Position numbers and translations under genes: made by a program. The notes beneath the pieces were generated by a model. The model did not search any database. It was not told the origin of the DNA and saw only the letters and a program-made list of their open reading frames with translations. DNA of 64,000 nucleotides, from contig NZ_BAYB01000028.1 of the NCBI RefSeq assembly GCF_000685035.1, positions 1 to 64,000 of the forward strand, given 5' to 3'. Origin of the DNA: Paraburkholderia ferrariae NBRC 106233. Lineage in GTDB: Bacteria; Pseudomonadota; Gammaproteobacteria; Burkholderiales; Burkholderiaceae. Positions 44,501-53,225 of this stretch are shown piece by piece; the first letter of the stretch is position 1, and the number at the start of each line of letters is the position of its first letter.

Positions 44501-44821
44501 ATGAATACGAAACCAGACGGAAATGCCGAGCAGAAATTTCAGGAATTGCTCACCAAGCTGCTCGATGTTCCTTCGTGGACCGAGAAGCAGCAGCTGGAAC
44601 TCGAAATGGCGCGCGACATATCGGTTGAGATGTTGCGCATTGCCGAGGAAATGCGCGATGGCGCAAGCGATCTCGAAACCTGCCTGATCCTGCTGAAATA
44701 CGCAAAGGTTCTCGACTTCGTGATGTCGTCCCTCGCGGCCCGCCGGGACATCAAACCGCAGACATTACGCGTGATTTTCAAGCTCGCGGGACTGAAAGTC
44801 GACGAAGCCTATCCAGGCTGA
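44501..44821 (+). CDS. Conserved-looking hypothetical protein, all-helical
   Basis: A 106-residue protein predicted mostly helical, rich in Leu, Glu and Lys, with no Trp-rich core, signal peptide or membrane segment. Residues 25-60 (ekqqlelemardisvemlriaeemr pattern) look like amphipathic helices, followed by a Leu/Ile-rich segment. Family not recognised. Codon third positions look less G/C-biased than in neighbouring core genes. No Shine-Dalgarno stronger than GAGG about 10 nt before the ATG. Confidence 0.6.
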   Translation: MNTKPDGNAEQKFQELLTKLLDVPSWTEKQQLELEMARDISVEMLRIAEEMRDGASDLETCLILLKYAKVLDFVMSSLAARRDIKPQTLRVIFKLAGLKVDEAYPG

Positions 44822-44886
44822 ACGCCGACCGGCCCTGCCCCCCCATCCCACCGAAGCGCCGGCCCCGCGCCCACGCTTCGGCGGTC

Positions 44887-46020
44887 TCACTTTTTCGCCG
44901 CCTTCAGCCGCCAGAGCGACGTGATTTCCTTTGCGCGCGCCTCGTGGAGCGGATCGCTGCGGTCCGCCGCCTTCGGATGACGCGCACGAATATCCTCACG
45001 CCCCACCACCTCCAGCCCCGCACCCGAAATCATTTCCATGAATGCGGCGCGCGTACGCAACCCGAGATGCTCGGCAAAATCGGAGAGGATCAGCCAGCCC
45101 TCGCCGTCCGGCTCCAGATGGTCCTTCAGGCCGTCGAGAAAGCCGCGCAGCATGCGGCTATCCGGATCGAATACGGCATATTCGATGGGCGAAGCGGGCC
45201 GCGCCGGCACCCAGGGCGGATTGCAGACGACAAGCGGCGCACGCCCCGGCGGAAAGAGATCCGCCTCGATCACTTCGACACGATCGGCATAACCCAGTCG
45301 CGCGAGGTTCTCGCGCGCGCAAGCGAGCGCGCGCGGGTCCTGGTCGGTGGCGACCACCCGCTCCACGCCGCGCGACGCCAGCACCGCGGACAGCACGCCG
45401 GTGCCCGTGCCGATGTCGAACGCCTTATCTAACGAAGGCAGCGGCGTGCGCGCGACGAGATCGACATACTCCCCGCGCACGGGGGAAAACACGCCGTAGT
45501 ACGGATGAATGCGCTCGCCGCCAAGCGCCGGGATCTCGACGCCCTTCTTGCGCCATTCGTGCGCGCCGACGAGGCCAAGCAGCTCGCGCAGCGAAACCGC
45601 CGATGCCTCGCCCGTGGCCGGACCCCAGGCCTCCTCGCAGGCGAGCCGCACCTCGGGTGCGCGGCGCAGCGCAATCGTGTAGTCGCCTTCGAGCGGGATC
45701 AGCACCATGCCGAGCGTTCGCGCGCGCTGCGATTGCGCCTGGCGGTGCAGGTTGAAGGCGTCCAGCGGCGAAGCGGGTGCTTTGGGCGGCTTGCGGTCGG
45801 CGCGGCGCGCCATCGCCTGCAGCAACTGGCGGGCGTTCTGGTAGTCGCCGCGCCACAGGAGCGCAGTGCCTTCGCAGGCGAGCCGGTAAGCCGCGTCGGC
45901 GGTAGTACGGTCGTCGGCGAGCACCACGCGCTTCGGCGGCGCGACGCCGGCCTCCGAACGCCAGCGGACGGTGCGCGGGCCATCCGTATCGGGCCAGCTC
46001 AGGGTGGGAATGTCGGTCAT
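44887..46020 (-). CDS. Class I SAM-dependent methyltransferase with NPPW motif
   Basis: A 377-residue protein. The SAM-binding motif FDIGTGTGVLSAVLASRG is near residue 210, followed by VVATDQDPRALACARENL and the catalytic VVCNPPWVPARP near residue 275. NPPW/NPPY-type motifs belong to N-methyltransferases of rRNA, DNA or protein glutamine (e.g. RsmC, RlmG, PrmC). The N-terminal 180 residues are unrelated to PrmC and may be the substrate-recognition part. Start ATG 46020 is preferred; a TTG start 15 nt further upstream is possible. Substrate unknown. Confidence 0.75.
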   Translation of the reverse strand: MTDIPTLSWPDTDGPRTVRWRSEAGVAPPKRVVLADDRTTADAAYRLACEGTALLWRGDYQNARQLLQAMARRADRKPPKAPASPLDAFNLHRQAQSQRARTLGMVLIPLEGDYTIALRRAPEVRLACEEAWGPATGEASAVSLRELLGLVGAHEWRKKGVEIPALGGERIHPYYGVFSPVRGEYVDLVARTPLPSLDKAFDIGTGTGVLSAVLASRGVERVVATDQDPRALACARENLARLGYADRVEVIEADLFPPGRAPLVVCNPPWVPARPASPIEYAVFDPDSRMLRGFLDGLKDHLEPDGEGWLILSDFAEHLGLRTRAAFMEMISGAGLEVVGREDIRARHPKAADRSDPLHEARAKEITSLWRLKAAKK

Positions 46021-46250
46021 AGGATTCACAGGCAAAACGGCTTGGCCGCGGCGGCGCCATCATATAGCAGAGCACAGCGGCGCGTTGCGGGACTCGAAGC
46101 ATGTCACGATGATCGCCTACGCGAGCGCGTCCATCGACTCGTCCGAAAGTCAGAGGGCGCGCGGCGGCGCGACGCGCTTAAAATGGGCGGCAACCGGCGC
46201 CTCACGCGAACTGGCAGGCAACGCGCGGCAAACGCTGCCCCAACAAGATC

Positions 46251-48992
46251 ATGCCCGAGACCAACAAGACGAGACGCGTGCGCCCTCGCCACGCAACGCT
46301 CGACCAACGCTTCTACGCGGAACTGCTGCATATCGCGGGTTTGCGCGAAACCGTGACGGGCGGCAAGCCGGCCATCGCCCGCTGCCCCGAGCACGCAAGG
46401 GTGCCCGGGGCGCTGGTCGAAAACGCGCTGGCGCGCATCGAGGCGCGCGACGGTCCCCTTGCTCAAGAGAACCCGCAGGCCCGATTCGAGACGGTGCTGC
46501 GCCTTTGCATCGCATGGCTCAGCCGCCTCGTCTTTCTCAAGCTGCTCGAAACACGGCTTCTCGCGCTGCACAACGGCGATCCCGCTTACGCATTTCTGCG
46601 CTCGAGCCGTATTCGCTCCTTCGCTGAACTCGATGCGTTGTGCCGCGAAGTGCTCGTGAACGAGCCCCCGGCATCCCGCGCGCAGTTCCCGCTGATTCCG
46701 CGCTTCGAGGGTTCGGCTCTCGTTTCGGAGGATCGGGAAAACGCGGGAATCCCGCTCGGCGCGCTGGCCGATTCGCCGCCGCTGCCCGTTTTCGCGCAAA
46801 CCGCGCTCAGGCAGGCTGGAGAAGCGCTGGACCCCGTGCACTATCTGCTCGATTTTCTCGATGCCTACGACTTTTCCCCGCGCGCAACGCAGCCTGGCAA
46901 CGCGGGAAAACCGAAGGTCGATACGGCAACGCTCGGCCTGATCTTCGAGAAGTTCAACGGCTATCGGGAAGGCGCATGGTTCACGCCGGGCAGCGTCGCG
47001 ACGTACCTGGCCGGCGCCGCGATCGAGTCGGCTGCGCTCCGCCGCTTCAACCGGCTCAAAGGCTGGCACTGCGAATCCATCGATCAGTTATGCCAGGCGA
47101 TTGCGAATCGCAACGAAGCTCGCGAAGTCGTGGATGCACTGCGCGTCTGCGATCCGGCGGTGGGCTCCGGGCACCTGCTCGTTTCGGCGCTCAACGCGCG
47201 CGTGGCGCTAAAGTCGCGCCTCGGCTTGCTGACCGACGCCGCAGACAACCCGCTTTGCGGCTATTGTTTCGAGATCGAGTCGGACCGGCTCACGGTGAAA
47301 CGGGAAGACGGCACATCGCTCGATAGCGCGTTGCCAGAGGAAGAACGCCGGCGCCTCGACGCTGCCCTGTTCAGGGAGAAGTGCGCCATCGTCGAACGCG
47401 GCTTGTTCGGCGTGGACATCAATCCCGATGCGGTGCGGCTGACGAAACTGCGGCTCTGGATCGAGCTGCTCGAACATGCCGGGTACGACGCGAACGGACA
47501 GTTCGCCGCCCTGCCCAATCTCGACATCCCTATCCAGCAAGGCAATGCCGCAATCCAGCGGTCCGGATTCCCGTCGCCCCTGGAACCCGACCTCAAACCG
47601 GAGGCACCGCACAAGTCGAGCGCGACCTCATCCCTCTATGACAACGCCTTCGAATGGCGCACCGCCTTTGCGCCTGTCCTCGACGACACAGGCGCGTTCC
47701 CCGGCTTCGACGCCATCGTCGCGAACCCGCCCTACATCGACTCCGAGCGCATGGCGAACGAAGGCATGCTGGCCGTGCGCGAACATCTCGCGCAGCGCTG
47801 GCCAGCCGCGCGAGGCAACTGGGATCTGTACGTCGTCTTCATGGAACTCGGCCTGTCGCTTCTCGCCCCGACGGGCGCAATGGCGTGCCTCACGCCGGAC
47901 AAGTGGCTCGCCAAGCCCTTCGGCGACGCGTTCCGCGCGCGCTATCTCGACAAGATCGAGCGCATCGCCGCGCTAGGCCGCGGCGTGTTCGACCGTGCGC
48001 GCGTGGACTCGATCGTCACGCTCTACGCGAACGAAGGCACCGGGTTCGTTTCGACTGCGCGCATCGAAACGGGCGTGCTGATCCCGCTCGCCCATGCGCG
48101 CAAGTCCGCGCTCGCCGCGCCGTGGAGGCTCGACGCGCTGCTCTCGCCCGACCATGCGTTCGTGCAGAAAATGGCGCACTCGCACGCAACGCTCGGATCG
48201 TTGCTGCGCTGTGAAAACGCGTGCGCAACCTCGGACGCCTACCGGCTCAAACCGCTCGTCGAAGAAGCGAATGGCCGCTTCGATCCGCAGCGCCAATTCC
48301 GCGTGGTCAATACGGGCACTTTGGGGCAGTTCATCTCCCGCTGGGGTAAAAGGCCGATGACCTATCTCGGCAACCGGTATCAGGCACCCGTCGTGGATCG
48401 CGCGCGTTTCGCCGCGGAGTTCGCGAACGCGTACGGCGGAAAGGCCGGGGCAAAGAAAGTGATCGTGAAGGGACTCACGCGGCTCGACGCCGCGCTCGAT
48501 CTCGCCGGCGACACGATCCCGGGCAAAACGACGCTGATCCTGCGCTCCAGCGACGACAGCTTGCTGAAGTTCGCGGCCGCGGTGCTGAATTGCCCGCTTG
48601 CGGTGTTTTATCTGCGCGCGCGTTATCCCTCGGCCAGTTATAACGGGGGCATTGCGTTCACCAAGGCCATGATCGATTCGGTGCCGGTGCCGCGAGCGCC
48701 TGAAGCGAGAAGCGCGCTGGCCGGTCTGGTCGACGAGCTACTGGCGTACCAACGCGCGGGACTTGCTGCCGAAGCCGAGGCAAGCTCGCGGGAAATCGAC
48801 CGCCTGCTGTATGAGGCGTTTGGATTGTCCGCGGAAGAAGTGGCGCAGATTGCGGGCAACGATCGCACGCACGGTGTCGCAGAGGCTGAGATACCCGACG
48901 AAAAAGGGGTTACAGCCGAGGCACCGCCCCGACCACCAACCCCAACCCGATCCAGCGGATCTGAGCCTGTTCCGTCCTGCCCGAAATTCTAG
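46251..48992 (+). CDS. Eco57I-like class I DNA methyltransferase, no recognised nuclease
   Basis: A 913-residue protein of the Eco57I/type IIG family. SAM motif I is DPAVGSGHLL at residues 301-310, catalytic motif IV is NPPY at 492-495, and a specificity-like region follows (about 560-860, with TaqI-C-like features). It methylates adenine in DNA by family. The usual type IIG N-terminal endonuclease (PD-(D/E)XK) is not seen; the first 200 residues correspond to the helical connector (SRLVFLKLLETR) that normally follows it. No separate endonuclease is in the neighbourhood. TTAAAATG at 46178-46185 contains a -10 66 bp upstream. It may be a truncated restriction-modification enzyme or an orphan methylase. 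Confidence 0.8.
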   Translation: MPETNKTRRVRPRHATLDQRFYAELLHIAGLRETVTGGKPAIARCPEHARVPGALVENALARIEARDGPLAQENPQARFETVLRLCIAWLSRLVFLKLLETRLLALHNGDPAYAFLRSSRIRSFAELDALCREVLVNEPPASRAQFPLIPRFEGSALVSEDRENAGIPLGALADSPPLPVFAQTALRQAGEALDPVHYLLDFLDAYDFSPRATQPGNAGKPKVDTATLGLIFEKFNGYREGAWFTPGSVATYLAGAAIESAALRRFNRLKGWHCESIDQLCQAIANRNEAREVVDALRVCDPAVGSGHLLVSALNARVALKSRLGLLTDAADNPLCGYCFEIESDRLTVKREDGTSLDSALPEEERRRLDAALFREKCAIVERGLFGVDINPDAVRLTKLRLWIELLEHAGYDANGQFAALPNLDIPIQQGNAAIQRSGFPSPLEPDLKPEAPHKSSATSSLYDNAFEWRTAFAPVLDDTGAFPGFDAIVANPPYIDSERMANEGMLAVREHLAQRWPAARGNWDLYVVFMELGLSLLAPTGAMACLTPDKWLAKPFGDAFRARYLDKIERIAALGRGVFDRARVDSIVTLYANEGTGFVSTARIETGVLIPLAHARKSALAAPWRLDALLSPDHAFVQKMAHSHATLGSLLRCENACATSDAYRLKPLVEEANGRFDPQRQFRVVNTGTLGQFISRWGKRPMTYLGNRYQAPVVDRARFAAEFANAYGGKAGAKKVIVKGLTRLDAALDLAGDTIPGKTTLILRSSDDSLLKFAAAVLNCPLAVFYLRARYPSASYNGGIAFTKAMIDSVPVPRAPEARSALAGLVDELLAYQRAGLAAEAEASSREIDRLLYEAFGLSAEEVAQIAGNDRTHGVAEAEIPDEKGVTAEAPPRPPTPTRSSGSEPVPSCPKF

Positions 48993-49972
48993 TCGGCGTT
49001 GATTCTCCGCCATTGCATGGGGGACATTTCGTATCTTCCTCTGAACGCTCGACTGAACGCGGCCTCGGACGTATACCCGACCCGGTTCGCAATATCCGAG
49101 ATCGGTGCGCGACTGTATCGCAACAACTCTGCGGCCCGATCCAGGCGCCAGCTTGTGAGATAGCTCAGCGGCGCCATCCCCACGACACGCTGGAACCGAT
49201 CCGCGAAAGCCGACCGGGACAGATTCGACAACCCGGCGAGGTCGCCGACGGTCCATGTCCGGCCTGGGTCGGCGTGTATGGCGGACATCGCAGGATTGAT
49301 ACGGGCATCAATCGCGCCAGATAGCCAGCCACGACCGACAGTACCATCCGTCGCCCAGGTACGCAGCAATTGAACAAAGATTACGTCGAGCAGTCGGGAG
49401 ATCATGGCGGCAGCGCCCGCGCGCGGATTCAACGCTTCGTCCAGAATGAAACGGCAACTCAGCTCCAGCCACTCGAAGGGCCGCTCTCGCAAGCCCTTCA
49501 GGATCAGAACGGGTGGAAGCACCGACAGCAGGCGTTGCGATAACACGCCGTCAAAGCCGAAATCCCCGCACAGCCACGTAGTATCCCCATGTCCGATCGT
49601 CAGGCGCTCCCGATCGTAGTGATGGAGCGCGAGATCCGTGAGAAGCGTTGCGGAACGCCCAAGCCGATCCGATATCACATGGCCATGACCGTGCATGAGC
49701 ATGACCAGATCTCCCTGCGCGGCGTGGTACGGCTCATCGTCCCCCTCCACTTCGATCGCCACGCTCCCGCTTCTGATGATGTGCAAACGGCATTTGCCGG
49801 CTGGAAAGCGCAGCCCGAAAGGTGCAGATGCTGCGCATGTAAAGACCGTATTGCCGCGGACGCGGATCAGCTCCAGCACATCTGAAAAGGCATCTCGCCT
49901 GAATGCAAAGGGATCTGATCCGTCATCCAGCCCGGTCGGCGTTTCAGCAAAGAATTCCGGTTTTTTAGCCAT
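48989..49972 (-). CDS. AraC-family regulator with cupin-type domain
   Basis: A 327-residue regulator. The N-terminal half (about 10-200) looks like the AraC cupin_6 ligand domain. The C-terminal domain (about 220-322) has the two helix-turn-helix units of AraC: first NPAMSAIHADPGRTWTVGDLAGLSNLSRSAFADRFQ, then the ISDIANRVGYTSEAAFSRAFRGRYEMSPMQWRR signature. Start ATG 49972 follows CCAGGTACGCGAC; an ATG further upstream would overlap the divergent hydrolase. The stop codon overlaps that of the methyltransferase gene end to end. It is divergent from an alpha/beta hydrolase, the probable target. Confidence 0.85.
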   Translation of the reverse strand: MAKKPEFFAETPTGLDDGSDPFAFRRDAFSDVLELIRVRGNTVFTCAASAPFGLRFPAGKCRLHIIRSGSVAIEVEGDDEPYHAAQGDLVMLMHGHGHVISDRLGRSATLLTDLALHHYDRERLTIGHGDTTWLCGDFGFDGVLSQRLLSVLPPVLILKGLRERPFEWLELSCRFILDEALNPRAGAAAMISRLLDVIFVQLLRTWATDGTVGRGWLSGAIDARINPAMSAIHADPGRTWTVGDLAGLSNLSRSAFADRFQRVVGMAPLSYLTSWRLDRAAELLRYSRAPISDIANRVGYTSEAAFSRAFRGRYEMSPMQWRRINAD

Positions 49973-50183
49973 GTCGCGTACCTGGATGATCTTTATGATG
50001 GGCGCATCATTCACATAGCGCGCCCCGATGTCAAAGACTACGCTTTCGCCATACAACGCGTGGCGACACCGGATCGCTTCCATACGAACCCAACGAGGCA
50101 TCGGAGAAGCGAATCCGGAAACCTCGATGAATCCTGGGCATCGGATTTTGTAATCCGCCAACCATAAAACGAAGAGTGGGTAC

Positions 50184-51020
50184 ATGAAGCCCGAAATGCA
50201 TGCGGACACGGTCGTACTCATTCACGGCCTCTGGATGACGCCCTTGTCATGGGAGCATTGGGTAGTCCACTACGAGAAACGGGGCTTCAGGGTGATTGCC
50301 CCGGGATACCCGGGCATCGAGCCGGGCGAAGAGGGAGTCGAGGCGCTCCGGAGAGATCCATCGCCTCTGGCGGGTCTGGGCGTGCGAGAGGTTTTCGACC
50401 ACCTGGCCGGGATCGTCGGCGCCCTCGATACGAAACCCGTCATCATGGGGCATTCGTTCGGCGGGACCTTTGTTCAGCTCCTGCTCGACGCTGGCTTCGG
50501 CGCGGCCGGCATATCCATCGACGGCGCGGCGGTGAAGGGGGTGATGGCACTTCCTTTCAGCGAGATCAAGGCGACGTTCCCGGTCCTGCGCAACCCGGCC
50601 AACCTGCGCCGCGCAGTGCCGATCACCGCGAAGGATTTCCACTACGCGTTCACGAACAACCTGAGCATCGAGGAATCGAAGGCCGTCTACGACCGCTATG
50701 CCGTCCCCGTGTCGGGGCGGATATTGTTCCAGGGGGGACTCGCGAATTTCACCCCGAACGCCTCGACGACCTGCAACTTTGCGAACGACGATCGCGCGCC
50801 GTTGCTCTTCATCGCAGGCGGGAACGACCACATCCTGCCACCCGCGGTGCAGCGGGAGAATTTCGAGAAGAACGCCAGGCGCTCGCAGGCGGTCACGGCA
50901 TACAAACTATTCCCTGGCCGCAGCCACTACACTTGCGGCGAGCATGGCTGGGAGCAGGTCGCCGACCTCGCTCTCGACTGGGCGCTCGCACCTGTCGCGG
51001 GAAACCTCGACCAGGTTTGA
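50184..51020 (+). CDS. Alpha/beta hydrolase
   Basis: A 278-residue alpha/beta hydrolase. The oxyanion HG is at residues 14-15 (LIHGLW), and the nucleophile elbow is GHSFGG with Ser91. The catalytic acid is probably the Asp of AGGNDHILP and the histidine that of SHYTCGEHGW near the C-terminus. No signal peptide. The substrate is unknown: esterases, lipases and haloperoxidase-like enzymes share this pattern. Divergent from the AraC-family gene over a 211-bp gap, so it is likely under that regulator. Confidence 0.85.
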   Translation: MKPEMHADTVVLIHGLWMTPLSWEHWVVHYEKRGFRVIAPGYPGIEPGEEGVEALRRDPSPLAGLGVREVFDHLAGIVGALDTKPVIMGHSFGGTFVQLLLDAGFGAAGISIDGAAVKGVMALPFSEIKATFPVLRNPANLRRAVPITAKDFHYAFTNNLSIEESKAVYDRYAVPVSGRILFQGGLANFTPNASTTCNFANDDRAPLLFIAGGNDHILPPAVQRENFEKNARRSQAVTAYKLFPGRSHYTCGEHGWEQVADLALDWALAPVAGNLDQV

Positions 51021-51214
51021 CAGACTCGCGTCGCGGAAATACACGGCGGCAATTCGCCAGGACCGACGTCGTTTAAAGGCGCGGCTTGATTCAATCTGCA
51101 GAAACAAGACTCGTGAATGACGTTGCCGACATATTTTCCTCTGCATTGCCTGGGGCCCCACAGCGGGCCGATCATCGCACTGAACCTGCGGTGTCGCCCA
51201 ATCGGAGAACCGAT

Positions 51215-53080
51215 GTGATCGATTTCCCTCCTTTCCGCCTGGATCACGAAAACCGGTGCGTCTGGGCGCGCGACGTCGACGGCTCGGTCAGCCCGCTTCC
51301 GCTTGCTCCGCGCGCTTACGACATACTCCAGTACCTCGTCGATCACGCCGGCAGGTTGATCACGCACGGCGAATTCCTGGATGCGCTCTGGCGGAATGTC
51401 CATGTTCAACCCGAGGTACTGAAGACGCATATCCTGGCCATCCGGACGGCGCTCGGGGACGATCCCGAGCGTCCGCGCTTTATCGAAACCCGCCGTGGCC
51501 GCGGCTACCGCTTCATCGCGCCTGTGCTGACGAATTCCACCGAGACGCCCCCGCCGTCGAACCCGGGCGACCACGGCACGTTCGTTGGCCGCCTGCCGCA
51601 ACTGAACCAGTTGAGGAAGCTGTTTGACGAGGTACGCGAGGGGGCATCGCGCATCGTCTTCGTCGCCGGCGAGCCGGGCATTGGCAAGACAACGCTCGTC
51701 AATCGGTTTCTGGATTCGCTCGGCGAGGATTCCACGGTACTGACGTCGCTCGGGCATTGCGTGGAGGGCCATGGCGGCATCGAGCCGTACTACCCGGTAC
51801 TCGGTGCGCTCACGCAGCTGATCCACGGCGAAGCGGGGCGGACGATCGCTCACACACTGATGTCGGTGGCGCCGAGCTGGGCCTTGCAGATGTCGGGGTC
51901 GATGCCTCAGCAGTACCGCCCGGCCCTTCAGCGCCAGATGATCGGCGCGTCGAGCGACCGCATGCTGCGCGAAATCTGCGAATTTCTCGAAGCACTGTCG
52001 CAACAGCGTTCGCTCGTACTGATCTTCGAGGATCTGCACTGGTCCGATTATTCGACGGTCGATATGCTGTCCGCCCTGGCCCGCCGCCCCAGCCATGCGC
52101 ATTTGATGATCATCGGCACGTACCGGCCGGAGGACGTCGAGGTCGCACGGCATCCACTGAGCCAGTTGACCGGTGACCTGCGGCTGCGCAAACTCTGTCA
52201 CGATATCGTCCTCGAACCGCTCGCCGAATGCGCCATAGCAGAATATCTCGGCTGCGGCGCCCTGTCGGCTCGACAGAACGAGGGAACGACGGGCTTCGCG
52301 CAGCGCATGCGCGAGCACTCCGGCGGCAATCCCTTGTTCATGATCGCCACGCTCGACCACCTCGTCGAGCAAGGCATCGCCGAGTCGACACCGGATGGAT
52401 GGCATCTGCGCGTTTCACCGCGGGAATTGCAGATCGAGGTGCCACCTTCGCTGAACCAGGTCATCGAACGCCGCATCAGGAAGCTCACAACCGTGCAGCA
52501 ACGTGTGCTCGAAGCCGCCAGCGTGGCCGGTCCCGTATTCAGCGCGGCCACGGCCGCACCGGCCGCGGAAATGAACGCGGAAAGTTTCGAAGACATTTGC
52601 GAAGCGCTCTGCCGCCAGGAAAGCTTCATTCGCCGCGAGCCCGTCTCGACGTCCGGCTACCGCTTGCCGGCGCGTCTCTATGCGTTCCGCCATGCGATCT
52701 ATCGTCAGAGCTTCTACGATCGGCAGGGTGCTTTGCGCACGGCCGGTTCGCATCTTCGCATCGCCGAGGTGCTCGAAGCCCGGTTCGCACGGGGCGAGCG
52801 CGATGGCCTGGCCGCCGAACTGGCGCAACACTTCGCAGCGGCAAAAAGCTGGGAGCGCGCGCTCCGTTACCTGCGCATCGCGAGCGAGGCGGCGAAGAAA
52901 CGCCGCGCTTATCACGACGCGGTCACTGTCATCGACCGCGCACTGATGCTCGTCGCCAACCTGCCCGACAAGGCACGCGCGACGGCCGAAGCCGAGCTGC
53001 TGGAAGACCGGGCATGGCTCTTCACGGCAGCGCACGCTGCACGCGAAATGTCTCCGGGCAACTTGCCGGGCACGCCGTAA
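51215..53080 (+). CDS. Winged-helix/STAND ATPase regulator, C-terminally shortened
   Basis: A 621-residue regulator. An OmpR/PhoB-type winged helix (about 5-105; HVQPEVLKTHILAIRTALGD and GRGYRFIAPV) is followed by a STAND/MalT-like ATPase with Walker A GEPGIGKTT at 152-160, Walker B LIFEDLHWSD near 268-277 and the GNPLFM sensor-like block. It ends in a few helical repeats (to residue 621). GTG 51215 is chosen: GGAG lies 7 nt before it and the winged helix begins at once. The facing paralog at 53226-56321 has about 400 more C-terminal residues of TPR-like helices. This protein stops after LLEDRAWLFTAAHAA and seven unrelated residues, so its 3' end seems lost. Effector unknown. Confidence 0.82.
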   Translation: MIDFPPFRLDHENRCVWARDVDGSVSPLPLAPRAYDILQYLVDHAGRLITHGEFLDALWRNVHVQPEVLKTHILAIRTALGDDPERPRFIETRRGRGYRFIAPVLTNSTETPPPSNPGDHGTFVGRLPQLNQLRKLFDEVREGASRIVFVAGEPGIGKTTLVNRFLDSLGEDSTVLTSLGHCVEGHGGIEPYYPVLGALTQLIHGEAGRTIAHTLMSVAPSWALQMSGSMPQQYRPALQRQMIGASSDRMLREICEFLEALSQQRSLVLIFEDLHWSDYSTVDMLSALARRPSHAHLMIIGTYRPEDVEVARHPLSQLTGDLRLRKLCHDIVLEPLAECAIAEYLGCGALSARQNEGTTGFAQRMREHSGGNPLFMIATLDHLVEQGIAESTPDGWHLRVSPRELQIEVPPSLNQVIERRIRKLTTVQQRVLEAASVAGPVFSAATAAPAAEMNAESFEDICEALCRQESFIRREPVSTSGYRLPARLYAFRHAIYRQSFYDRQGALRTAGSHLRIAEVLEARFARGERDGLAAELAQHFAAAKSWERALRYLRIASEAAKKRRAYHDAVTVIDRALMLVANLPDKARATAEAELLEDRAWLFTAAHAAREMSPGNLPGTP

Positions 53081-53225
53081 ACGAGCAACGCGGAAGGGGA
53101 TGCGCAACTGCGGCGGCCTGCGAAACGACCCGCGATGCCGACGCGAAGCCCGGCAAGACGATGAAGGACGCGCCCTGCGCAACGCTGCCATCGGAGCATC
53201 GACGTCGCGGTTCGTTCGAGATGCG

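Noticed and set aside
53081..53225. Remnant of the missing C-terminus of the 621-residue STAND protein
   Set aside because: All three plus frames were read against the paralog's TPR half; nothing convincing was seen beyond short Ala/Arg stretches. A formal alignment was not possible.
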